A stretch of 64,000 nucleotides of DNA, from positions 11,862,764-11,926,763 of the forward strand of contig CM034310.1 in NCBI GenBank assembly GCA_019925795.1. The letters are read 5' to 3'. Below the pieces are notes generated by a model, which had not been told where the DNA came from, searched no databases, and worked only from the letters and a program-made list of their open reading frames with translations. Every line of letters starts with the position of its first letter. Positions within the stretch are counted from its first letter, which is position 1. Source of the stretch: Dendrobium chrysotoxum (Eukaryota; Streptophyta; Magnoliopsida; Asparagales; Orchidaceae). Below are positions 37,801 to 45,953 of the stretch, in pieces. Made by a program: the position numbers and the translations under genes.

Positions 37801-40200
37801 TGGTATAGGTAACGGGAACTCATCTTTTGGACAAGCCTTATTCAGATCCCTATAATCGATGCATACGTGAATTTGACCATTCTTTTTCTTTACTGGGACG
37901 ATGCTAGCCAACCAAGAGGGATATTTTTCCTCTCGAATAAAGCCTGCATCGATTAGTTTTTTGACTTCAGTCACTACTTGTTGTTCAATTTCTAAGCGCA
38001 TGCGTCGTGGGGCTTGCTTGATAGGGATCATGTCAGGTTGAATTTCAAGTTTATGGACTGCTATTTCTGGAGATAATCCAGGCATCTCATTATAGCTCCA
38101 AGCGAAGCAATCCTTAAACTCTGAAAGCAACTTGACTAAGTTAGTTGACTCATCCTCGTTCAATAAGGCACTTATGAACGTCGGACGTGGATTTTCTTCA
38201 TTACCAAGGTTAATTTCTTTCAGTTCATCAACAGTTGATTGGATCTCCTCCTCAAGTTCGGGAGGTGCCTCCTTAACTTGAAAGTCATCCGAATCATCTG
38301 AAGTTTCTAGACAAAATTCATTTAGAATCTCAATGTCCTTCATAAAGAGACGATCAGATCCTAGATTGTTAGTTATCACCAAGCAGTAATCATCATCATC
38401 AAATGGACAAACAGTACTAAAACCCAATCCTGCCCTTGAATTTGGTTTATAATATTCAGTATTCCAAAGGTTTTCAAAGGACTGAGCTCGACGTTTAGTC
38501 CAAGTAGATGGGGTTAGACCTTGCTTAATTAAATTTTTAACACCATAAGGATACCAATCAAAAGGGAGTTCCACTATTTCATTCATCAAAGGATCATCAA
38601 TGTGTACATCAGTTTCAACATTCTTGCTAGAAGAAGGAATAAACTTAGCAGTTTTACAATCATCGCTCAAGGCAGGTGAAACCTTAACTGCCAACCCGGC
38701 TATACTATCTTGAGATAGTGGGGTTAGAGCTAAAGTCTTCACATATCCTTTAAGCTTTTCATAGGTAGACAAATCTGAATCATCCTCTATTTTTGCCTTA
38801 ACTTTATCATCATCACTGTCGTGTTCCAAAGAGATCTCAAATTTCGGCCTCTTGTTATTATTTTCAGTCTTAGATACACATGATTCATCCTCTGAGTCAG
38901 ATTCTAAATCAATATGTATTGTAGGAGTTTGCTTTTGTATGATTTCATACGTTGCACTTTCATAATTTTGCCATCCTCTGCCTCTACCTCGCCCCCACTG
39001 GGTAATCCTACCACCTCTTTGTGAGGGAGGAGTAGGATGCCAACGGATGCTATCTTCGAGGCAGGGATATTCTTCATCTCTTTTTTCTTCTTTTTCTTTT
39101 TCTTTTTCATTTTTCTTTTCAAGTGCAATTTCACTTTTGGCCAATTTGAGATCCTTAGGAACAGTTTGTTTTTTGGGCAAATAATAGGCGGCATCTTCAT
39201 AAATTCCTACTTCATGAATTGAGAATGGTTGCAAATCTCCCTTAATACAGCGCTCAACACCATCTCTGATGTATTTAATGCACTGATGTAGGGAGGAAGG
39301 AACCATCCTATATTCATGAAGCCACGGTCTACCTAGAAGAGCATTAAAAGATGTTGGAGAGTCTATAATATGAAACTTTGCTTCAGTTTTAAATTCTTCA
39401 ATCTCCAACAACAGAGTAACTGAACCCAAAGCCCTCTCGCCATTTTCGTTAAACCCTCGTAAGATCATTTTGTCTGAACTGAGCTTACGAACGTCTATCC
39501 TCAAATAAGCGAGAGTTCTGAGAGTCATAATATTAACTGATGCACCAGGATCAACCAGGATACGTGATAATCTGAAGTTGTCTATGTTTACTGTTATGTA
39601 TAGTGGACGGTTGTGATCAGCCGTCCCTAAACATAGATCTTTATCAGAAAAAGAAATTTCAGGAATTCCTTTGGAACAAAGAGCTTCATCAGGCTGTGCA
39701 GCTGCTAACTGGGCCATGCAAATATCTGGATCTAGCAGAGCTTTGATTAACGCTTCCCTCATTTCTTTGGAAAGGATCAGAGCATCATAAATGCTCAGTT
39801 TGGCAGGCAGCTTCCTGAGGTGAGCTAGGACATTGTAATCGACCTTGGGTATTCCACTCTCAATTGGACCCTGAAGGGGAACATGCTGAGGTGGAAGAGA
39901 AGATTCTGGTTCGTCAACAACTTGCTTCCCTTTATCTTCAGAAGAAGCTTGAGGTGGTAGCACTTTGCCGCTACGAAGTTTGATTTGCACTATCTCTTCA
40001 GAAGAAGCGACATGTGGATTATCTACTTTAACCTCAGCTAACTCTGATTGTACTTCTGTTAAATTCTCGGAATCCGACATCTCTGCTTCAATACAGATAG
40101 GCGTACCCTGCAAATCAAGAGCAGGGGCATCACTATCTGAATAATAGCCAAGAGAATGTTTTAACTCTTCCAAATTAAATTGATTGTTAAGAGAATCATT
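34885..40200 (-). CDS. pol of copy 1: protease, RT, RNase H, aRNase H, integrase
   Basis: Open for 1762 codons. The nominal first codon at 40173 is TTG, inside the polyprotein, so this is not a separate gene start. Residues counted from 40173: aspartic protease around 185-290, with active site DPGAS at D208 (DPG rather than DTG/DSG) and ALLGRPW near 280; acidic, low-complexity linker about 290-690 with an RGG-like RGRGRG stretch near 394-400; RT about 715-940 with MDGSSGY (D808) and YIDD (870-873); first RNase H about 1015-1130, keeping D1022 and E1059 but lacking the usual DHxPL aspartate; archaeal-type RNase H about 1162-1300 with D1168, E1215, D1241, D1291; integrase zinc finger H1410, H1417, C1448, C1451; core D1480, D1541, E1577 (D,D35E); GPF at 1725-1727. 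No chromodomain. All catalytic residues of RT, the second RNase H and integrase are present. It is cut off from gag by a 1-nt deletion at 40202/40203. Confidence 0.93.
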   Translation of the reverse strand, partial: NDSLNNQFNLEELKHSLGYYSDSDAPALDLQGTPICIEAEMSDSENLTEVQSELAEVKVDNPHVASSEEIVQIKLRSGKVLPPQASSEDKGKQVVDEPESSLPPQHVPLQGPIESGIPKVDYNVLAHLRKLPAKLSIYDALILSKEMREALIKALLDPDICMAQLAAAQPDEALCSKGIPEISFSDKDLCLGTADHNRPLYITVNIDNFRLSRILVDPGASVNIMTLRTLAYLRIDVRKLSSDKMILRGFNENGERALGSVTLLLEIEEFKTEAKFHIIDSPTSFNALLGRPWLHEYRMVPSSLHQCIKYIRDGVERCIKGDLQPFSIHEVGIYEDAAYYLPKKQTVPKDLKLAKSEIALEKKNEKEKEKEEKRDEEYPCLEDSIRWHPTPPSQRGGRITQWGRGRGRGWQNYESATYEIIQKQTPTIHIDLESDSEDESCVSKTENNNKRPKFEISLEHDSDDDKVKAKIEDDSDLSTYEKLKGYVKTLALTPLSQDSIAGLAVKVSPALSDDCKTAKFIPSSSKNVETDVHIDDPLMNEIVELPFDWYPYGVKNLIKQGLTPSTWTKRRAQSFENLWNTEYYKPNSRAGLGFSTVCPFDDDDYCLVITNNLGSDRLFMKDIEILNEFCLETSDDSDDFQVKEAPPELEEEIQSTVDELKEINLGNEENPRPTFISALLNEDESTNLVKLLSEFKDCFAWSYNEMPGLSPEIAVHKLEIQPDMIPIKQAPRRMRLEIEQQVVTEVKKLIDAGFIREEKYPSWLASIVPVKKKNGQIHVCIDYRDLNKACPKDEFPLPIPELMVDIASEHAIFSFMDGSSGYNQIKMAPEDEKFTAFRTPIGVFCYKVMPFGLKNAGATYQRAMTRIFDDLIHQQVECYIDDLVVKSRQREDHLHDLRIIFERLRRYDLKMNPLKCAFGVTSGKFLGFVVRHRGIEIDPSKIKAILDMPPPKSLTQLRSLQGRLAYLRRFISNLSGRCQPFAALCKKDARFHWDEKCQNAFESIKQYLLTPPVLAAPIPGKPLILYTAALDSSLGALLAQTNEEGKENALYYLSRRLLPTEANYPPIEKHCLALIFAAQKLRHYMLAHKINLISRVNPLQYLMTRPTLSGHLAKWSMFLLQFDITFIPLRAIKGQAVADFLAAHPIPAESPLNDDLPDEQIMSLEEQEGNTWELYFDGAASSQKIGEPQEVIPGKAGIGLVFITPEKGLLRYSYHLLEPCTNNEAEYEALITGIELAISMEIKEIKIFGDSQLIINQVAGIYKVLKPKLLPYHQYTMKLLEQIPSVTLYKIPRGRNSTADALAKLAKELACIEEESISIEVQGRKILSPIDLEYINKKFPSEGEIVLAIDDDTVDWRQPFIDYLQENKLPREKSAADQIKRRALSYTLMNGILYRRSFDQLWLRCLSKQEAQRMVTEIHAGLCGAHQSGPKMKMKIKRLGYYWPSMIDDCMSIARRCHQCQVHGVVLHQPPNVLHPTIASWPFESWGTDIIGPIDPPSSKGHRFILAATDYFSKWAEAVPLREVKTHNVLQFFRDHIVYRFGIPRRIISDNGPSFKSTKMNNFAKRHNIDWRYSTSYYPQANGLAEAFNKTLVGILKKILEDNKRQWHEKLGEALWAYRTTCRTPTQSTPFALVFGAEAVLPLEVQLPSLRVAINNSITSEQNARLRLEELEGLEEKRLQAQQNLELYRSRMAQAHDKMVRPRTFRVGELVLVLRRPILTHRRFGGKFEPTWEGPFVVEKVYQGGSYQLVDCKGDRPMLPINGRYLKKYYV

Positions 40201-43200
40201 TTAGGTAAGTTTTTCAAGTCATCCGTAACATCGCTATCAGAAATAGACAAGATATACACAGAATCCTTTTTCATTGATTTGACATCATCACATGGAACAA
40301 AATAAAAGTCATCTAAGATAAGAGGATTGAGGATAACAGTCTCCCCATCCGCAGAAAACACAACTCTACTGGATACATCACAACCAACACTACTAAAAGC
40401 AACAAAACAATCTCTGGTATCCTCCTTCTCCTGAACTGTAGGACCCTGGCTGACTTGGGCTCCCTTAAGCTCTGAAGGTGGAGTCATCTCTACATCACCT
40501 TCCGGAACTATCAGATCAACCTGGAGAGGCTTCTGAGCTCCCAAAGACTCCTGAAGAGAAGAAAAATAGAGTTTGTTCAGAAATTTCTTTGAGGAACGGG
40601 ATAAAGCTATATCCCAAGTTGAGTCAGAATTTAAAGAAGAAGCAGGAACAATAGGCTCACCAGTCACACACTTAGCTGATCCCTGCCCCGGATCCACTAA
40701 GTATTCTTTGGGAATCACTACAGCTCCTGATTTGATGTTCCTATCAAGCCACTCTTTAAAGGTGAAACAATCTTCAAGCTGATGGCCCAACATTTGGTGA
40801 TAAGGGCAATAATTTTGTTGATCAGACTTACCCACCTCTTCTGGCCTTTTGGGTGCAGGTAATTTGAAGTCTGGCTTTTTCAGAAGATTTTTTAATATCC
40901 TCTTTAAAGCCTCCTTCTTAAATGGATAAGTCTTACTAATCATCACATTAAACCTTTCCCTTCTTTCTTTTATTTCCTCTGGGGTAAGGTAAGGTCGTGG
41001 CTGGTTAAACTGTGGCTGAGATTGTGGTGGTGGATACTGTCTCTGATACTGTGGTGGTGTATACTGAGGCCCCTGATACTGCTGACTGTAGAACTGTGAA
41101 GGGGAATTTTCTGCCTGAATTTTCATTGGTTGCTTTCCCTTATCAACAGCTGACACCGTCCCAGATTTCTTCTCAAAGACCTTCTGGGGTTTCAGCTTTT
41201 TAGGATCTGAAGATGACTGATCAGTAAGGAAAGTGAACTGTGAAGCTTCTTCTTGTAGGCTGGAGGCTTTATTGAGCAGTTTTTCAAATGTCTTGATGGT
41301 AAATCCTTTCAAAAGAAAGGCTACCGGTCCATGAATGTTCTTAAGCAGAATCTCAATCGCGTGTTGCTCTTGCAATTGAGGTTCGCACTTCATGCTCAAA
41401 TTCCTCCACCTTAGTATATAATCAACCAGCTTCTCCCCAGGCTTCTGCTTTTCTATAACAAGATCCCCAACTGTAACGTGATGCTGACTGCCTGCAAACC
41501 TCTTGACAAACATGTTTTCCAGCTCTGTAAAACTGTGCACTGAACCATTGGGTAAATCTGCATACCAGTCAAAAGCCACCCCTGACAGACTACTAACAAA
41601 CTGCCTGAAGAGTAAAGCATCACTTCCTCCAGCGTTGCAACAACTGGCTCGGAAGTACGCTATGTGCTGTCTAGGGTTTCCGGTACCATCAAAAATCTTG
41701 AATGAGGGGGGCACAAATCCCTTTGGATAGGGAACTGCATCAAACTCCTCTGGGTAGGGCCTACCCTTTGGGGTATACGACGCACTCTGTGACTCAGCTA
41801 ACGCCTCCCTCACTTGTCTTTCCACCATCTGTTTTAGCTCTTTTGATTGAGAGGCTTTGATTTCTGGATCTGATTGGTGTTCTTCTACAGCCTCAGTTAT
41901 CTGTTTCTTCCCTACCACCTGAACAGACTCGGGTTGAGAAGACTCAACCTGTGCTCGTGGTGGTAAAGGACCCTGGCACTGGAATGATGCCATAGTGGCC
42001 ATCATTTCCTCTATCTTCTTCTCCATACTTGAGATCTGCTCATCTTTTTGTTTTAGCTGTTGTATAAGACGTTGAGTTAAGTCCGGCGCAATGCCTTCCT
42101 CAACTACGACGTCCTGTATTCCAGCATCTTCAGCTTGATCATCATGAGCTGATCCCCTTGTTTCCACCATAAGGACATCGGCTACTGCATCATCTAACAT
42201 GTCATCTTGATCTAAATCAAAGTTCAATGCATCTTCATCCTCCAGATCTTTAATGCTATTTTTCAGTTCACCTAGCATCTCCTCTATAGACCTTCCGGAA
42301 ACATAGTGGGGATCAACGGGAACATATCTTTCATAGTCCATATGATCTGAAGGGTTAATTTCACGTTCCTCCTTTACTTCGGGTTCTTCTTCTATCATCT
42401 TTTCAGGTGAAGCCACTACCAGAGAAGCAACTTCCTCCTTAGGTCTCCAGATCTTCTTCTCAGCTGATGTTGGAGAGAGTTGGCTTGATGATTCCAACCG
42501 CCCTACATCCGGATGAGAAGACGAAGAAGGACCCGTAGAGGGGTGCCTATCTGTCTGGGGAGAAGAGTGGACACGAGAGAACCGCTGAACTTTTCTAACT
42601 TCTTGAGATGTCATGGAGGAAGGAGACAACTGACGACTAGTTTTCTGAACAACATACTGAGTACTCTTAGATTTTCTCGACACATCAGTCAAAACAATAC
42701 TGTCTGTCTTTCTGTCAGATTTCCTCGGTTCCCTAGGGTATCCATCAGTGAGTGCAGAGATTGCAACAGGTTTGAACTTTCTTTTGCTATCTCTTGCCCT
42801 CGACTGACTCACTACCCGGGCTCCAGTATTCTTCTGACTCGCTGCTTCTTCTTCTATCTTTTCATTAATCATCCTTTTCATATTCCTCAAAAACCTTTCC
42901 TTGGTTTGGAAATGATTATCTGCACACTCTTGGACTATTGCCCTTACCATATTCTGAATGTGTGTTTCCTTATCTTTTACTGGCTCAGTGGCAGACTTTC
43001 CAACAGCAATAGGAACTGAACGAGCAATCTTCCTCACATCTTCCTCTCCATCAGCAGCGGAGAGAAGATGGAACCTACTACCACTAAGATGTGGAGAGGT
43101 AGGAGGAGTTTGCTCATTCTGATTTGATAGTCCCAATTTTTCCATTCTCCTTTTTGTTCGACGATTTTTATTTCTCCTCTGAGTTTTAGTCATAATCGTC

Positions 43201-43553
43201 GACATGTTGGAAGAGGAACCTATTTCAAACTTGCTCGGAGCACTGAAAAGAGTAACACTGTCTGCTACGACAACTGATTTGAGTTTCTGATCTTGGCTAG
43301 GCTGTTCAATTCTAGCAAACACTGAGGGCCTAGGGGCTACAGGGACAGTCTGAGACCCACATCCCAAAGTGAACTCTAGAATAGGCTTCTGGTTTGCAAT
43401 TTCAGCAGGTGGGACAATAGTGAACTCAGGTCCACTAACAGACAACTGCAAATCCTCAAATCCTTTTCCAAATTTGATTATACTTCCGTCAGCAAAAGGA
43501 TTGTAAGCCAAGTTCATATTATCCGACAAGGAAAAGATTAGTTTACCCATCAT
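40161..43553 (-). CDS. gag of copy 1 (frame broken before protease)
   Basis: First ATG after the predicted splice acceptor is at 43553; a second in-frame ATG at 43517 (MNLAYNPF) is the one shared in open frame by both copies. An upstream extension to 43568 would start at TTG and is not supported. Numbering from 43517: unrecognised N-terminal part of about 600 residues with a basic cluster near 110-127, a Ser/Pro-rich stretch, an acidic patch near 425-445 and a predicted coiled coil near 478-510; retrotransposon gag domain about 605-770; Gln/Tyr/Pro-rich tract about 807-845; zinc-knuckle-like C904, H907, H912, C917; then a linker toward protease. A deletion of one base at 40202/40203 shifts the frame, giving a short altered tail and a stop at 40161. 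Confidence 0.88.
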   Translation of the reverse strand: MMGKLIFSLSDNMNLAYNPFADGSIIKFGKGFEDLQLSVSGPEFTIVPPAEIANQKPILEFTLGCGSQTVPVAPRPSVFARIEQPSQDQKLKSVVVADSVTLFSAPSKFEIGSSSNMSTIMTKTQRRNKNRRTKRRMEKLGLSNQNEQTPPTSPHLSGSRFHLLSAADGEEDVRKIARSVPIAVGKSATEPVKDKETHIQNMVRAIVQECADNHFQTKERFLRNMKRMINEKIEEEAASQKNTGARVVSQSRARDSKRKFKPVAISALTDGYPREPRKSDRKTDSIVLTDVSRKSKSTQYVVQKTSRQLSPSSMTSQEVRKVQRFSRVHSSPQTDRHPSTGPSSSSHPDVGRLESSSQLSPTSAEKKIWRPKEEVASLVVASPEKMIEEEPEVKEEREINPSDHMDYERYVPVDPHYVSGRSIEEMLGELKNSIKDLEDEDALNFDLDQDDMLDDAVADVLMVETRGSAHDDQAEDAGIQDVVVEEGIAPDLTQRLIQQLKQKDEQISSMEKKIEEMMATMASFQCQGPLPPRAQVESSQPESVQVVGKKQITEAVEEHQSDPEIKASQSKELKQMVERQVREALAESQSASYTPKGRPYPEEFDAVPYPKGFVPPSFKIFDGTGNPRQHIAYFRASCCNAGGSDALLFRQFVSSLSGVAFDWYADLPNGSVHSFTELENMFVKRFAGSQHHVTVGDLVIEKQKPGEKLVDYILRWRNLSMKCEPQLQEQHAIEILLKNIHGPVAFLLKGFTIKTFEKLLNKASSLQEEASQFTFLTDQSSSDPKKLKPQKVFEKKSGTVSAVDKGKQPMKIQAENSPSQFYSQQYQGPQYTPPQYQRQYPPPQSQPQFNQPRPYLTPEEIKERRERFNVMISKTYPFKKEALKRILKNLLKKPDFKLPAPKRPEEVGKSDQQNYCPYHQMLGHQLEDCFTFKEWLDRNIKSGAVVIPKEYLVDPGQGSAKCVTGEPIVPASSLNSDSTWDIALSRSSKKFLNKLYFSSLQESLGAQKPLQVDLIVPEGDVEMTPPSELKGAQVSQGPTVQEKEDTRDCFVAFSSVGCDVSSRVVFSADGETVILNPLILDDFYFVPCDDVKSMKKDSVYILSISDSDVTDDLKNLPKMILLTINLIWKS

Positions 43554-43557
43554 TTTC

Positions 43558-43587
43558 CTGAAATTCAAGAAAAATTTTGAATTAGTC
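43558..43587 (-). other. predicted 3' splice site upstream of gag, copy 1
   Basis: The minus strand reads GACTAATTC (branch-point-like CTAAT), then a T-rich stretch ending TTCTTGAATTTCAG, with the intron end at 43558 and the gag ATG four bases further on. The matching donor candidate is AAG/GTACGT at 47807 in LTR 2. The intron would be about 4.25 kb and would remove the primer-binding site from the spliced message. Sequence prediction only. Confidence 0.4.
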
Positions 43588-44056
43588 TTTTGAATAAATT
43601 ATTTTAATTGCAAAAGCTTAATTGACCCAACCAAATAATTTAAGTCTTATCTCATCGCATATATATCGAGTTATATTAAAATATAACTGCAATACATAAT
43701 GTTGAGATAAGAATGAATATTATTTAGTGTTTCAATTTTCACTTTAAGAATTTGGACCCAGTGCTAAGTCAAACATCAAGCTATAAAAATATAACTGCAA
43801 CGTTCGAGTTAGCACGTAGGGATTTTATTTTCTGATTATTTAGACAAAAAGGTCATTAAAGGAACTTCCCGTCGATATTTTGACGGGGGTCCAAAATAAG
43901 ACCTCTACAAATTTTTTTAGATACCGGCCAAATTATTCAAGAATGAAATGAATAATATAACCGGCGGAAGAAAGGTAGTTACAACCCATGCCAAGCACAA
44001 GTATACTACCGATGTAAGGGTACAAAATCACTGCTAAAGATGGAGAGAGGATAGTG

Positions 44057-44074
44057 TCCCCAGCGGAGTCGCCA
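44057..44074 (-). other. primer-binding site, copy 1
   Basis: On the minus strand TGGCGACTCCGCTGGGGA begins 9 nt after the LTR end. It is complementary over 18 nt to the 3' end (with CCA) of a plant tRNA-Arg, probably the ACG isoacceptor, as I remember that sequence. A tRNA-Arg primer is typical of Ogre/Tat elements. Confidence 0.82.
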
Positions 44075-44572
44075 GAAAAACCTTGGTGGGAAAATTTATG
44101 TCACCACGCAGATTTTGTGTTCTCCTATTTTGTAATCGAATACTGCATTAAGAATAAAGTACAGTCTCGGGAGACTGACGCAATATTCTATAATGGATTC
44201 AATATCAAAATAGGGTTTTAGAAAATAATATTTCTATAGTCAAACACAATCCTATGAATAACATATCATCTTGAGAGATGAACACAAAATTCTATAGAAT
44301 GTATTTAAAAATAGAAATATAGTTTTGAAAAGTTCATCCATCCCTTTATTTAGGTGTAATAAGAAGAATATTGTATCATCTGAAAAGACGAACATAACAT
44401 TCTTCAAATACACCCAAAAGAAAGAATGGGTTTTATAAAAGTCATCATTTCTAAAATTGAACATAATAAATAGAATATTATATTACCTGCAAAGATAATA
44501 ATAATATTCTATAAATATGTTTAAAGTTAGAAATGAGGTTTTAAAACATGTCTGCGTTCCCAAAGATTTTTC

Positions 44573-44649
44573 CCTTGTTTTATAAAAAATAAAATAAGGT
44601 TTATTTTAATCTGGGATTCTCAAATCCCTATAGGGGCAAGCCCCTATAG
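44573..44649. other. double hairpin module, LTR 2
   Basis: Same module. Here the first hairpin reads CCTTGTTTTAT / ATAAAATAAGG around five A, giving one mismatch. The second hairpin (44628-44649) is unchanged. Confidence 0.75.
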
Positions 44650-45877
44650 TTAATTACATCCTAGGAGGGGTACTCCTAAGAAAACTCTCGATTAAAGCAG
44701 TGATTTCGTATCCTTTGATTACAAAGTAGAAGGCAAGAAAAGAAGTGAGAATTTTCAAAGAGAAAGCTCAACATTGAACATTTATTAACGAGTCAAAGGA
44801 AGAAAAGTAGGAGGTGTCGGATTCTGAGAAGCTCAGAGGCAACCTCAGTTTATCCTATGTTGGGCTTTACATTTTAAGAGAGAAAATTTTTAGGTTTGAA
44901 TTGACATTTTATTAGAAATTTGGGATTTTATTCCCGAAGGGTGAGGACTTAAGATTCACAAATCTGCCTCAGAACCTAAGTCTAAATTGGGTACTACAAA
45001 GTAGTGACCCGAACCTGACTAATGCAGTGCAAATCTGGACTTACCCCGGCCTGGATTGGGGAGCCAGCTAACCACCTAGGCGCTTCAAATCCATGTGTCC
45101 AGTCTCTTATGAAAGATGGGTAGGGATGTTATTTAAGTTTTGAGGAATCGGGGCCGACATCTAAGACAAAATCTAATTGGCCCCTTTACTTATGTAGGGT
45201 AAATGATGCCTAGGAGCATAATACAATTAAAATTTTAGACTCTTTTAATTTGTATCTAATGCAATGCATGCTAATTGACTCGAATGCATAAAATGATTTA
45301 TGAAGCAGTTTTAAAATCAGGCTTAGAAAATAGATTTTTCCCTAGAGATTGCACAACATCCCCTTGACAGAACTGCACCCTAATAGGTCAGGTGGTCTGC
45401 CAGAACCCGCAGGCGGGGAGGTGCCTAACAAGGAAGAGAAAGTAATAATATGATTATGCTGACTCTCGGCGGTCCGAGCTTACTTCTTAGATTCGTTAGA
45501 GTTTCTATGTGAGCCTAAAAAATTTTATTTTTAAATTTCAAGTAGAAAAAGTTTATCGTGATCCTTACCAAAAAACACTCCGATGCGTATCCAGGCTAAA
45601 ACAAAATACGGCATGCAAGAGTCCTTAAAAAAAAAACTAGTGCACAAACAAAGTAAACACTCAAATTAAATTATCCAAAAAAATATAATGTCCAATGTCC
45701 AGTTTATTTACAACCCAGGGTTTACTGAAAAAGTAAAGTGGCCGGGCACCACTGACAACAAACCCGGATTCTAATCCTAAGACTGACGCAAGTGATTTCA
45801 AAATGGGATATACTTTCCTTTTTATCTTCATTTCTTCGTCTTCTTCATCTTCACTTTTTGTCTTCTTTCCTTTACAA

Positions 45878-45953
45878 GCTTCTTGGATCTGCTACGAGTT
45901 CCTTGGTTCCGCTACGAGCTTCTTGGTTCCGCTACGAGCTCCTTGGGTCCGCC
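45878..45953 (-). repeat. 20-bp tandem repeat in LTR 2
   Basis: Identical copy of the LTR 1 repeat, with units at 45878, 45898, 45918 and 45938. LTR 3 is cut off just before this point. Confidence 0.85.

Larger units (their letters stand above)
43554..44083 (-). other. leader between LTR 2 and gag, copy 1
   Basis: 530 bp of AT-rich sequence between the LTR end and the gag ATG. It holds the primer-binding site (44057-44074), a GC-rich hairpin CCCGTC/GACGGG around 8 nt (43868-43887), a 9-base inverted repeat CTTATCTCA/TGAGATAAG (43646-43654 and 43703-43711), a repeated word AAAATATAACTGCAA (near 43678 and 43786) and a predicted splice acceptor next to gag. The first hairpin is placed where a packaging or dimerisation signal could be. 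Confidence 0.6.

Noticed and set aside
39080..39120. Central polypurine tract in the protease-RT linker
   Set aside because: The purine run codes the Lys/Glu-rich stretch and has no other sign of priming function.
40161..40203. Programmed frameshift between gag and pol
   Set aside because: Copy 2 is in one frame across the same sequence and differs only by one extra base. I see no slippery heptamer with a downstream structure. A simple deletion in copy 1 is the easier reading, though not proven.
43554..43568. Start of copy 1 gag at 43568
   Set aside because: The codon there is TTG, and the stretch overlaps the predicted splice acceptor. The first ATG is at 43553, and 43517 is shared by both copies.
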